DNA of 64,000 nucleotides from Rhodospirillaceae bacterium (GTDB taxonomy: Bacteria > Pseudomonadota > Alphaproteobacteria > Thalassobaculales > Thalassobaculaceae). The position numbers and the translations under genes were made by a program. The notes beneath the pieces were generated by a model. That model saw only the letters and a program-made list of their open reading frames with translations. It ran no database searches and was not told the origin of the DNA. Below are positions 56,678 to 64,000 of this stretch, piece after piece. Where the stretch lies: contig JAGYJX010000019.1 of assembly GCA_018401495.1 (NCBI GenBank), forward strand, positions 186,001-250,000, read 5' to 3'. Every line of letters starts with the position of its first letter. Position 1 is the stretch's first letter.

Positions 56678-57882
56678 TGGGCGACCTTACGATTGTCGGA
56701 GGCGTGTATCGCGAGCACTGTATTCAGCCGCTTTGGAGTGCCGCGTACGGATCAGCGGGACGAGCGGCCCAGACCGTACCCTCGCTTCTTCCGGGGATTG
56801 TGCGCCTTTATACCTACGTTGCGGCAGGTATGAAGGCCGAGGCCACGCACTTGGCAGCTGACTGTGGCGCTGAATTGTTCGGAACCGACGCAGAACACCC
56901 CGTCGAGTTCCGATACCTACATCCACTATCCCGGCCCGCAATCCGTCCGACGCCGGAACGGATGACGCGTCACGCGCCGATTCGGGTGTCCGGCGAGGTA
57001 GTCCTCCGCTACGGCATGCTCGAGGGTGACGCGGTCGTTGACGCAGAGGTAGCGGTCTACGACCCGCAATCCGCGTTTGGTGCGAAGCCGTTTTCGGAGA
57101 ATGGGTCACGCGCCGAACGCGTTGCAGTCGTGATGAACCGAATGGAAGCTCGTTCCATGACGGGGCAGCACCGCGCCGAGGCGGCGGCAAAGGCACTGAT
57201 CGAGTCAGGTCAAGCCGTTGTTGTCGTAATAAAGATGGGCGGCAGTGGAGCCCTTGTCGCTACACCGACGAGGATGGACTTCGTCCCCGTCTATCGAACC
57301 GATCGCGTCTGGAAGCTGGGTTCGGGGGACGTGTTTTCGGCGACGTTTGCCGCCCTGTGGGGTTGCCAGGGCGTGGACCCTCTTGAGGCTGCTGACTTGG
57401 CTTCCAGGGCAACGGCGACCTACTGCGATACGCGGAGCCTCCCCTCGCCATCGGTCGCAGAACTCCATGCGATGCCAAACCCGGCGGTTAGGCCAGGTAG
57501 CGGCACCGTCTATCTAGCTGGCCCGTTCTTCGACATCGCGCAACGCTGGCTGATTGAAGAAGCTCGCTCGCTACTCTTAGATATGGGCGTGTCAGTGTTC
57601 TCGCCAGTCCATGAGGTTGGTCCAGGGCCCGCGGAAGTCGTGGGCCCGGAGGATATCAGAGGGCTAGAAGCATCTGACGCAGTGTTTGCCATTCTGAATG
57701 GTCTAGATCCGGGAACTGTTTTTGAAGTCGGATACGCGGTCAATCGAGGAATTCCTGTGGTTGCGCTTGCTCAGAACGTCAAAGAAGAAGATTTAAAGAT
57801 GATCGTTGGTCTGGGCTGCGAGGTTGTCGATGATTTCGCGTCGGCGCTCTATCGCGTCATATGGCGTCTGCCAAGATCATGA
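56674..57882 (+). CDS. PfkB-like kinase fused to nucleoside 2-deoxyribosyltransferase
   Basis: 402 residues. The N-terminal part (about 1-260) is PfkB/ribokinase-like: TIVGGVYREHCIQPLWSAAY opening, AVVVVIKMGGSGALVATPTR, and KLGSGDVFSATFAALWG, the anion-hole/catalytic-base motif (Asp219) in a GSGD variant of the usual GAGD. The C-terminal part (about 278-390) is a nucleoside 2-deoxyribosyltransferase: TVYLAGPFFDIAQRWLIEEA, GVSVFSPVHEVGPG, ASDAVFAILNGLDPGTVFEVGYA with the nucleophile Glu351. Together the domains could cleave an N-glycosidic bond and phosphorylate or transfer the sugar. The kinase lid region looks shortened. Overlaps both neighbours. Confidence 0.8.
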   Translation: MMGDLTIVGGVYREHCIQPLWSAAYGSAGRAAQTVPSLLPGIVRLYTYVAAGMKAEATHLAADCGAELFGTDAEHPVEFRYLHPLSRPAIRPTPERMTRHAPIRVSGEVVLRYGMLEGDAVVDAEVAVYDPQSAFGAKPFSENGSRAERVAVVMNRMEARSMTGQHRAEAAAKALIESGQAVVVVIKMGGSGALVATPTRMDFVPVYRTDRVWKLGSGDVFSATFAALWGCQGVDPLEAADLASRATATYCDTRSLPSPSVAELHAMPNPAVRPGSGTVYLAGPFFDIAQRWLIEEARSLLLDMGVSVFSPVHEVGPGPAEVVGPEDIRGLEASDAVFAILNGLDPGTVFEVGYAVNRGIPVVALAQNVKEEDLKMIVGLGCEVVDDFASALYRVIWRLPRS

Positions 57883-58472
57883 TCGCGCTCCTATTGTCTG
57901 GCGGAATGGATTCGACGAGCATTGCGTGGTGGAAGCGTCCGGACGTAGCAATTTTCGTCGACTATGGCCAAAAGCCTGCCGCCGCCGAGGAGACGGCCAG
58001 CCGGGCAGTGTGCGAAGCGATTGGCCTCAGGCACGAGGTCGTGCGAGCTGACTGCTCTGGGCTCGGCTCTGGCAACATGTCAGAGGCTCCCGCTCTTGCA
58101 ATTGCTCCGGTGCCGGAGTGGTGGCCATATCGCAACCAGCTCGTTCTCACGCTCGCGGGCTCCGCGGCGCTGCGACTGGGCGCGAAGCACCTCATGATTG
58201 GGACCTTGGCGACAGACGGCGAGCATGCCGACGGTCGATCGGAGTTCATTGACGCCATTTCGGGATTGATGGCGATGCAGGAGGGCGGGTTGACTGTGGG
58301 CGCACCTGCCATCGGTCTGACCGCCGTAGAATTGGTCAGGACGTCGGGCATACCGCAGTCCGTGCTGGGATGGGCTCACTCGTGTCACACCGGTAACTTG
58401 GCATGCGGGCAGTGCCGAGGCTGCCGAAAGCACTATGCTACTTGGAAGACCCTTGGCTGGCCCCCTCACTAA
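57861..58472 (+). CDS. QueC-like 7-deazaguanine ligase family enzyme
   Basis: 203 residues from ATG 57861; the ATGA overlap at 57879 is an equally good start and would give 197. PP-loop ATP pyrophosphatase motif IALLLSGGMDSTSIAWWK (residues 13-18 SGGMDS), DVAIFVDYGQKPAAAEETAS, and the QueC-type zinc site with Cys175, Cys182, Cys185 and Cys188 (CHTGNLACGQCRGC). Classic QueC makes preQ0 from carboxy-deazaguanine with ATP and ammonia. Neither QueD, QueE nor FolE is nearby, and the gene is in a DNA-repair/nucleoside operon, so a defence-type function like Cap9 (type IV CBASS) or QatC is more likely than queuosine synthesis. Confidence 0.85.
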   Translation: MASAKIMIALLLSGGMDSTSIAWWKRPDVAIFVDYGQKPAAAEETASRAVCEAIGLRHEVVRADCSGLGSGNMSEAPALAIAPVPEWWPYRNQLVLTLAGSAALRLGAKHLMIGTLATDGEHADGRSEFIDAISGLMAMQEGGLTVGAPAIGLTAVELVRTSGIPQSVLGWAHSCHTGNLACGQCRGCRKHYATWKTLGWPPH

Positions 58473-59142
58473 CGAGCCGGAGCCACGCCTACCGCCTGGC
58501 ACCTGGTCCCCATTCACGCCTGCGCACACGGGCGTGGAACCGCTCGTTCGGCCTCAAACGGCACCACCGCTGCAGTTCTCCGACGTTTTGGAGCACCGCA
58601 GATCGCGCGCTGGCGGACCAGTGCCGTGGCCGAAACTCGCCGATCTGCTTTGGTATTCGGCTGGAATACGAGGTAGCGCTGATGCAGGGCGCGCAGGGCT
58701 GCCAATTCATTGGACGGCAGCGCCCACTGCGGGCGGTCTATACTGCCTTCGAATCGTCTGCATCTCCGACGATGGGTCGCCGCCCAAGCTGTACGATCCG
58801 ATCGCGCATCGGTTCCTGATTCTAGCCGCCGATCCCGACTGCGTTCGTCGCGCGAACGGTGAAGCCGTCAGGGCGGTAACGGGCACTGACCAGGGATGCA
58901 CACTGCGTTTCGTGGGGGACTGGGCGAAGCTATCGGCAGCGTATTTGCGCGCAGACAGTTTGCTCTTTCGCGACTCGGGCTGTCTGACCGCGACAGTCGC
59001 GCTCTGTGCGGCGTGGCTGGGCCTGAATGCGCGCCCTTTGGGCTTCCTCGGTGACGACTTGCTGCCCGGGTTTGGGTTTCCGACCGATCGATTTCGTGCG
59101 GCGGGAGCAATCCAGATCGGCGGTCCAGCAGCAGGTCAATAG
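58435..59142 (+). CDS. SagB/nitroreductase-like FMN oxidoreductase
   Basis: 235 residues from ATG 58435, overlapping the QueC-like gene by 38 bases, so translation is coupled. It carries LQFSDVLEHRRSRAGGPVPW (nitroreductase opening with FMN phosphate-binding RRS), LADLLWYSAGIRG, IHWTAAPTAGGLYCLRIVCI (SagB-like PSAGG variant) and LRADSLLFRDSGCLTATVAL. It ends LGDDLLPGFGFPTDRFRAAG. SagB-type enzymes oxidise azolines or other heterocycles with FMN. Here the partner substrate is unknown; oxidation of a nucleobase or peptide adduct made by the operon is a reasonable guess. Last gene of the operon. Confidence 0.75.
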   Translation: MLLGRPLAGPLTNEPEPRLPPGTWSPFTPAHTGVEPLVRPQTAPPLQFSDVLEHRRSRAGGPVPWPKLADLLWYSAGIRGSADAGRAGLPIHWTAAPTAGGLYCLRIVCISDDGSPPKLYDPIAHRFLILAADPDCVRRANGEAVRAVTGTDQGCTLRFVGDWAKLSAAYLRADSLLFRDSGCLTATVALCAAWLGLNARPLGFLGDDLLPGFGFPTDRFRAAGAIQIGGPAAGQ

Positions 59143-59214
59143 ACAGACACCGCTTGATTTGTGCACAGATGGCTGTGTTTGGAGGTGTCGTTCGCCACTG
59201 TCATCGGCAGGTCG

Positions 59215-61247
59215 TCACAACCGCTCCCCGGCATCTGTATCCGGATTGTCCGGATCGAGGCTGCCAGCGGCCGGCCGGTGCGGCCCCTCGCCGAGACCGG
59301 GCGCTTCATCCGGTTCGTTGCCCCTGTCCTCAGGGGTGACGTCGCGCCGGGAGGCCGCGTCTACCGCGCCCGCGCTCACCCGCTCCCGGTTCCGCGCCAC
59401 CACCTCCCGGAACGCCGCATCCGTCATCCGAGGCCGCGCTTCGAGCGCCCCGAACTCCACCGGCACGGACACCGCCTGCCCGGTCACGTTCCGGATATAC
59501 GCCGCGAAGTGGCCCTTCGGCTGCCGAGGATGAACTCGGCGGTGGCCCGCAGGTCCGGTGCCAGGCTGCGCGCGTCACCCGTCGACACGCCGGCCGCGAG
59601 CTTGATGCTCGTGTTGGCCGACAGCGAGGCCCGCAGCGAGTGGCTGCACTGGTCGAGGTACTGGTGGGCGAGCACGCAGCCGAGCCGGTACTTGCGCGCC
59701 TCGGTCAGCAGGTCGTCGATGTTCCCGTCGAAGTACTCCGCCGCCTCGTCGACGATGAGGAAGGCGGGGGTGCGCTCGCACTCCGACACCGCGGCGCGCT
59801 CGAGCGCCGCCTGTAGCACGAGCGAGATGAAGATGCGCCCGAAGCTCGCCGAGGCGCCCTTGAGGAAGCTTTTGTCGGTGTCGACGAGGATGATGGCGCC
59901 GCGCTGCAACTCGCCGAGCAGGTCGAGCCGTGTCTCCGGAGCGGTGAACAGCCGCTCCAGCGTCGGATTCTCCAGGATGGCGTTGAGGCGGTACCGGATC
60001 TGCTCGCGGGTCTGCGCGAAGGTCTTGCTCTGGAAGTCGCGCTCGAAGAACCGCCGCTGGATGGGCGGCAGAGTCGCGATCGCCGGCAGGTACGGCCCGG
60101 GGTCGTCCATGAGCGCGATCATGTCGAGGATGGTAGCGTTGCGGCCCAAGGTCTCCGGGAGCGCGATGAGGAGCCGGGCCACGAACCGGAAGAACACCGA
60201 CTGCTTGGCGGTGAGGTCGGCGCCGAGGAGGCCCTCGAAGAGGTAGTCGAAGGTCTGGATGACGCCGGCGACCACCTGCTCGCGGGTGGCGGCGTCATAC
60301 TGCTCCAGGCGCTCGTTGTGGACGTCGAAGACGTTGATCGCCGGCGGGTGCTCGATGTCGCGCGGCGAGATCAGCACCAAGCGGTCCGCGAGGTCGCCGC
60401 CGGGCGCGAAGCGCGCCAGCCGTGCGAGCTTGGGGATGAAGTCGCCCTGGCTGTCGACCACGACGAGCGCCGGCGGGTCGTCCTGGTCGAGGTGGTGGAG
60501 TACCAGGTTCTGGAGGAACTGCGTCTTGCCGGCGCCCGACCCGCCGACGACGTGGACGTGGCTGAAGAAGGTCTCCTGCGACACGGGCAGCGATATCGTG
60601 CGGCCGAGGAAGTCGGGGAAGGGCGTGCCGACCAGGTACGCGTCGATGAGCGTTCGCGGATCAGACGAGGCGTGCCGCGTCGGGAGGCGCGCTGCCTTCG
60701 GGTCGATGACTTCGAGGTTCCGCAGCAGCCGTTCACGCAGGCTCCGGAAGAGCCCGGCTTTCTCGACCTCCTCGGCGAAGGGGAACTGCACCAAGGCTTC
60801 GAGGTACGCGGGGAAGTCAGGGATCTGGGTATACAGCGGCGTGCGGAAGGCAGATGGCGCTTCGGTCGCCGAGATTGGCGCCGCGAGCCGCTCGGCGAAG
60901 ACGCTGACCATCGCCATGGAGCGGTTGAAGTCCGCGAGGACCCGCTCTTGGACCTTCAGCGTGTCGCGCAGCGCCCACAGCTCGGCGGTGGTGACGTCCG
61001 AATCTTCGCGGGGAAGCGTGAAGTACCCCTCGGCGGAGAGTAGCCGGGCGAGGAGTTCGGCGAGGTACCCGGCGGCAGGCGGCGCGGCGACGTCGCCGGC
61101 AATCGCCGCGGCGGCGCTCTCCGCGTCCACCTCGGCCATGCAGGCGAGGCGCCGGGCGACCGCCTCCCGTAGCCGACGGACCTGCTCGGCCTCGGTGGGC
61201 TTGCCGATGCCGTTGATGAGCGCGTGGAAGCGCGCGGCGAGGTCCAT
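59215..61247 (-). CDS. HerA/TraD-like DNA-translocating ATPase (frameshifted)
   Basis: About 677 residues from ATG 61247. A helical N-terminal region of about 200 residues precedes the motor: VHVVGGSGAGKTQFLQNLVL (Walker A 235-242), ALVVVDSQGDFIPKLARLAR (typical of VirD4/TraD/HerA-family coupling ATPases), TPAFLIVDEAAEYFDGNIDD (Walker B, Asp500-Glu501), and YRLGCVLAHQYLDQCSHSLR (the AHQ sensor). The frame breaks near 59518; adding one C gives EFILGQPKGHFAAYIRNVTG and a C-terminal tail to 59215. It overlaps the upstream membrane-protein gene by one codon. Either DNA conjugation/packaging or a HerA-type defence role is possible. Confidence 0.82.
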
Positions 61248-61786
61248 CAGCCGACCTTGGCGACCAGCGCCTTCGCCTCCTGCGGGGTGAGCGTCGGCAC
61301 GGGCACGACCTCCCGGCCGTCCCAGTGCTTCGCGGTCTCGAGCACCTGCCGGAGGTACGCGGTGATGCCCTTGAGGTACTCCTCCTTCTGCACCAGTTCG
61401 ACGATGCTGAAGCACCGGAAGACGCGGCCGTGCACGAGGTCGCGGACGTATATGTGCTCGCGGAGCTCGTTGTAGTAGACGGCGGTGAGGATGAGGACGA
61501 GGAGCACGGCGAGGCTCGTGCTCACTGACCAGCTGAAGAACGCGAAGAGGAGCCACCACGCCACGAAGCCGAGCATGACCGCGGTGCGGAAGCTCCGCTG
61601 CAGCATGGCGAGCCAGTCGTCGGCGATCAGCAGTGCATCGTTGAAGCGGTATTTCTGGAGCAGCGCGTACTCGTCCTCGGTGAACTCGGCCTTGGCCCAG
61701 AGCGTGAAGAGCGGCCCGCCGCCGAACTGCAGCGGCACGAGCGTGACGGTGCCCGGCTTCTGCCGGCGCTCAAACAGCAGGTTCAT
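61247..61786 (-). CDS. Two-helix membrane protein coupled to the HerA/TraD-like ATPase
   Basis: 179 residues from ATG 61786; its stop overlaps the ATPase start (TGATG). Two adjoining TM helices lie at about 68-88 (AVMLGFVAWWLLFAFFSWSV) and 91-108 (SLAVLLVLILTAVYYN). The remaining part is soluble and charged, and ends VPTLTPQEAKALVAKVG. This looks like a membrane tether or platform for the ATPase. No family recognised. Confidence 0.7.
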   Translation of the reverse strand: MNLLFERRQKPGTVTLVPLQFGGGPLFTLWAKAEFTEDEYALLQKYRFNDALLIADDWLAMLQRSFRTAVMLGFVAWWLLFAFFSWSVSTSLAVLLVLILTAVYYNELREHIYVRDLVHGRVFRCFSIVELVQKEEYLKGITAYLRQVLETAKHWDGREVVPVPTLTPQEAKALVAKVG

Positions 61787-62081
61787 TGCCAGCAGTCCGA
61801 GGCGCGCTGCCGGAGACGAACCGACCGACCGGCGAGGCGTCGGTTGCTGCTCCTGCCGATGGCAGCACCTGGGGACGATCAAGCGACCGCAGCACGATGT
61901 CGAGCTTCGCGAGGATCTCGCCGAGGGCGAATAGCGTCGCGACGAGGATAACGATCATCGGTACGAACGGGAGGAGTACGTCTGGCCCCGCCCGGAATGG
62001 CAGCTTCTGCATCATCACAACGCCGGCAATCACCGACACGATGGCGACGAGTGCCGCCAGGAGCTTCATCAGCGTCGCCAT
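61770..62081 (-). CDS. Small membrane protein, first gene of the ATPase operon
   Basis: 103 residues from ATG 62081 after GGGAGGGA. Two hydrophobic helices (MKLLAALVAIVSVIAGVVMM and FVPMIVILVATLFALGEIL) are followed by a soluble tail of about 40 residues. It overlaps the next gene by 17 bases, so three genes (this, the 61247-61786 gene and the ATPase) form one coupled operon. Unknown function. Confidence 0.68.
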   Translation of the reverse strand: MATLMKLLAALVAIVSVIAGVVMMQKLPFRAGPDVLLPFVPMIVILVATLFALGEILAKLDIVLRSLDRPQVLPSAGAATDASPVGRFVSGSAPRTAGNEPAV

Positions 62082-62464
62082 GACCGTCCCTCCCCCGATA
62101 GACGCAGGAGAAGTGGACAACCGTAGGTGTTTGGAGTCAAGCGATCGCAGCGATATGCGCGACTTTCATGCTGAGGACCGCACTCGGCTTCGTCGTACCG
62201 GCGTGGAGTCCCCTGGTGGGAGCGCAGCGGGAACGGGCGGCTGGGTGGGGAAGAGTGTGGAGACGAGCTGGCGCTCGTGAAGTCGGATTTCGGAAACGGC
62301 CAGATGCGCGCCGCCATGTTCCGCCATGTGTCGCGGCGCACCGGCATACCGGACCGGCATACAGGACGCCGGTGCGTATGTCGGTCTGCGGCGAAGGTCT
62401 GTCGCTCCGAGTCCGCTCCGGACCGCGCGCGAGATGACCTCACGATGCGCCTCCGTCAACGCTG
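62082..62464. other. Intergenic region upstream of the ATPase operon
   Basis: About 380 bp between the ATPase operon start and the stop of the DUF262 gene on the same strand. I see no convincing coding sequence. Short near-repeats such as GGCATACCGGACCGGCATAC occur, but no clear terminator or operator. Confidence 0.5.
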
Positions 62465-64000
62465 CTAGAGCCCTGCTCCTGCCTCTGTCACGCTGCCGGC
62501 GTCCATGGCGGGGGACGACGAGAGCAGCTTGGTCAATCGCTGCCGCAGCTGGTCGCGCCGCGCGGCATGGAACTGGTCAAAGCTCAGCAGGTCGGTCGGC
62601 ACCTCTCCAAGGAGGTGGTTGCTCACATAGTTCTGGCGCGCGGCGTCGTCCGGCAGGTGGTTGGTCAGCCATTCGGCCGGCATCGCGGCTCGCTTCTCAT
62701 TGTTGATTGCCCCATCGAGCAGCTGGAGGTTGGGCAGTTCGTTGGCGTGTCGGGCGAGCGCCTCGATCCGATCCTCGTCGACGCCGAGCTTGCGCAACCT
62801 GAGCCGGGAGAACCGAGAGATCGGGAACACATGATCGACGTGGAACTGGTTGCGGAGGTCGACGAACGGGAACAACAGTGACAGCAGGGCGAACATGCGC
62901 TTGTCGCCGTACTCCATGTGCAGCATGTCTTCGATTTCCGCTGGCTCGAACGCAAGTGACTTGCCTCGTGCGGACATCACCTGGCGCAGTTCGGCCACGG
63001 GGAAGCTCTCAGCGCCATGCGACTGGATGGTCTCGCGCAACGCCGTCAGCAGCGTGTCGAGGCCGCTGCCCCAGATGCCGGAGGCTTTGAGAAGGGATCT
63101 GACGAGCCAGCCACGGATCACCTCGCGGTCCGCGCCGTACTGGCTATGGGTGATGTAGTTCGCGGACACGTCGCGGCGGTAGAGGTAGTAGGCGATCGGT
63201 AGCAGCGCGCTGTCCGCCCGCAACGACTGGCCGTTCAACCCGAAGCCAGCGGCAAGCTCGACGGCGCGCACAAGCGCGAGGCGGATGCGCGACCAGTTCT
63301 CCTCGAGCGCAGCCATGTTGGCGGTGGTGAAATTTTCGACCTTGAAGCCGACGCTGGCAATGTCGGCGAGCATCAACCCCGCCTTGAGGACGAAGTCCTG
63401 GCTCAGGTTGAAGCCGGTGCCTATGCGGTTGAGCTCGTCCACCAGCCTGTGGATTTCCGCCCGTGCGTCGATCTTCTTCCACTGTGCGACAGCGATGCTG
63501 AGCAGGAGGTCCGAGTAGGAGAGGACGGTGCCGCCGGAGTTCAGGCGGATGAAGATATTGAGCACGCGCTCAACGTCCTGCGTCTCCTCCTCATAGTAAT
63601 TTATGAGGTTGGACGAGTGCACGACGCGGTGCAGGCGATCCAGCGTCGCATATGCGTTCTTCAGATTCGCGCCAGCCAATCCCCGTTCCATGAGGCTCGT
63701 CAGCATCGCTGGGCCATCTTCCATTCCCAAGATGTCGGGTACCTTGAACCAATAAGCAGCCTCGTCCCGAGCCGCCTGCGCGTCGTCGAGGAACCGGAAG
63801 CGGTAGATCGCGCCGTCCTCATCGGGCACGGGTGCCGCCAGGAGGTCGAGGCGCAGCGTGCGCACGGGGAAGGCGTCCGGGTTAGTCCACCACTTGTTCG
63901 GCTGCTTGATTGCCATCGTGCCGCGCAAGCCGATGTTGAGTGCCGTCAGGCGCTGCTGCCCGTCCAGTACAGCTGTGACCGGTTGGTTGGGCATCTTGCC
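62465..64000 (-). CDS. DUF262/HNH (GmrSD-like) protein (N-terminus beyond window)
   Basis: At least 512 residues, open to base 64000. DUF262 signature AVLDGQQRLTALNIGLRGTM (DGQQR, nucleotide-binding/hydrolysis), RVLNIFIRLNSGGTVLSYSD (a family-typical FxxxNxxG motif), and a C-terminal HNH of the DUF1524 type: LRNQFHVDHVFPISRFSRLR and ANELPNLQLLDGAINNEKRA with the metal His/Asn pattern. Such proteins cut modified (for example glucosylated hydroxymethylcytosine) phage DNA in GmrSD and BrxU systems. Same strand as the ATPase operon; relation uncertain. Its presence supports calling the region a defence or mobile island. Confidence 0.85.
   Translation of the reverse strand, partial: GKMPNQPVTAVLDGQQRLTALNIGLRGTMAIKQPNKWWTNPDAFPVRTLRLDLLAAPVPDEDGAIYRFRFLDDAQAARDEAAYWFKVPDILGMEDGPAMLTSLMERGLAGANLKNAYATLDRLHRVVHSSNLINYYEEETQDVERVLNIFIRLNSGGTVLSYSDLLLSIAVAQWKKIDARAEIHRLVDELNRIGTGFNLSQDFVLKAGLMLADIASVGFKVENFTTANMAALEENWSRIRLALVRAVELAAGFGLNGQSLRADSALLPIAYYLYRRDVSANYITHSQYGADREVIRGWLVRSLLKASGIWGSGLDTLLTALRETIQSHGAESFPVAELRQVMSARGKSLAFEPAEIEDMLHMEYGDKRMFALLSLLFPFVDLRNQFHVDHVFPISRFSRLRLRKLGVDEDRIEALARHANELPNLQLLDGAINNEKRAAMPAEWLTNHLPDDAARQNYVSNHLLGEVPTDLLSFDQFHAARRDQLRQRLTKLLSSSPAMDAGSVTEAGAGL

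Noticed and set aside
55107..59142. A type IV CBASS locus
   Set aside because: QueC-like and OGG-like genes fit, but no CD-NTase, TGT-like Cap10 or effector is visible in the window; the PfkB-NDT and SagB-like genes are not CBASS parts.
55107..59142. A Qat (QatABCD) defence system
   Set aside because: Only a QueC-like gene is shared; there is no QatA-type ATPase or TatD-like nuclease next to it.

Overview
The window is about 70% G+C with strong G/C third-position bias. It carries genes typical of Alphaproteobacteria: the block UPF0262 - low-molecular-weight phosphatase - Maf - RNase E/G-like - yacG, murA followed by a DUF2948 gene, short-form hisG overlapping hisD, and tlyA. A marine Rhodospirillales-like organism fits best. 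That is inference from gene content, with no rRNA in view.

Bases 1-13,500 hold a minus-strand series (D-cysteine desulfhydrase-like fragment, ilvE, a sensor kinase, two unknown proteins, a YfbR-like HD hydrolase), then an iron-type alcohol dehydrogenase, transporters and a SPOR lipoprotein. Bases 13,600-27,100 look catabolic: class II aldolase, two amidohydrolases, two near-identical orphan TRAP binding proteins, a hydantoinase and an N-carbamoyl-D-amino acid hydrolase, interleaved with two FkbM methyltransferases and a TIGR04372-type glycosyltransferase. Bases 27,100-39,400 hold a TTC38-like TPR protein, extensin-like protein, tlyA, DUF2806 and DUF2066 proteins, a choline-kinase-like protein coupled to a dimethylglycine-dehydrogenase-like enzyme, a MotA/MotB/degenerate-EAL set and an EamA transporter. 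A low-GC fic gene lies between that and tRNA-Thr. Bases 41,100-48,600 are core housekeeping. Bases 48,600-53,600 hold three large TPR/tetratricopeptide-like proteins fused to a methyltransferase, a 2OG-Fe(II) oxygenase and an FkbM domain.

A tRNA-Phe at 53,663 marks the start of an accessory island that runs past the right edge. It holds a replication-relaxation-type protein, an HTH regulator, and a divergent, tightly packed five-gene operon: OGG-like DNA glycosylase, small unknown protein, PfkB-nucleoside deoxyribosyltransferase fusion, QueC-like enzyme and SagB-like nitroreductase. It then holds two small membrane proteins with a HerA/TraD-like ATPase, and a DUF262/HNH protein. A perfect 11-bp inverted repeat overlaps the divergent promoters of the regulator and the operon. 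The operon combines nucleobase, nucleoside and DNA-repair chemistry with no cyclase, tRNA or queuosine-pathway partner in view. It is the best candidate here for an undescribed system, probably in biological conflict.

About a third of the genes, including conserved ones such as ilvE and hisG, are interrupted by single-base indels, mostly in short G/C runs. Restoring one base usually gives full-length, family-typical proteins. These look like sequencing or assembly errors, so coordinates of such genes are given across the frameshift.
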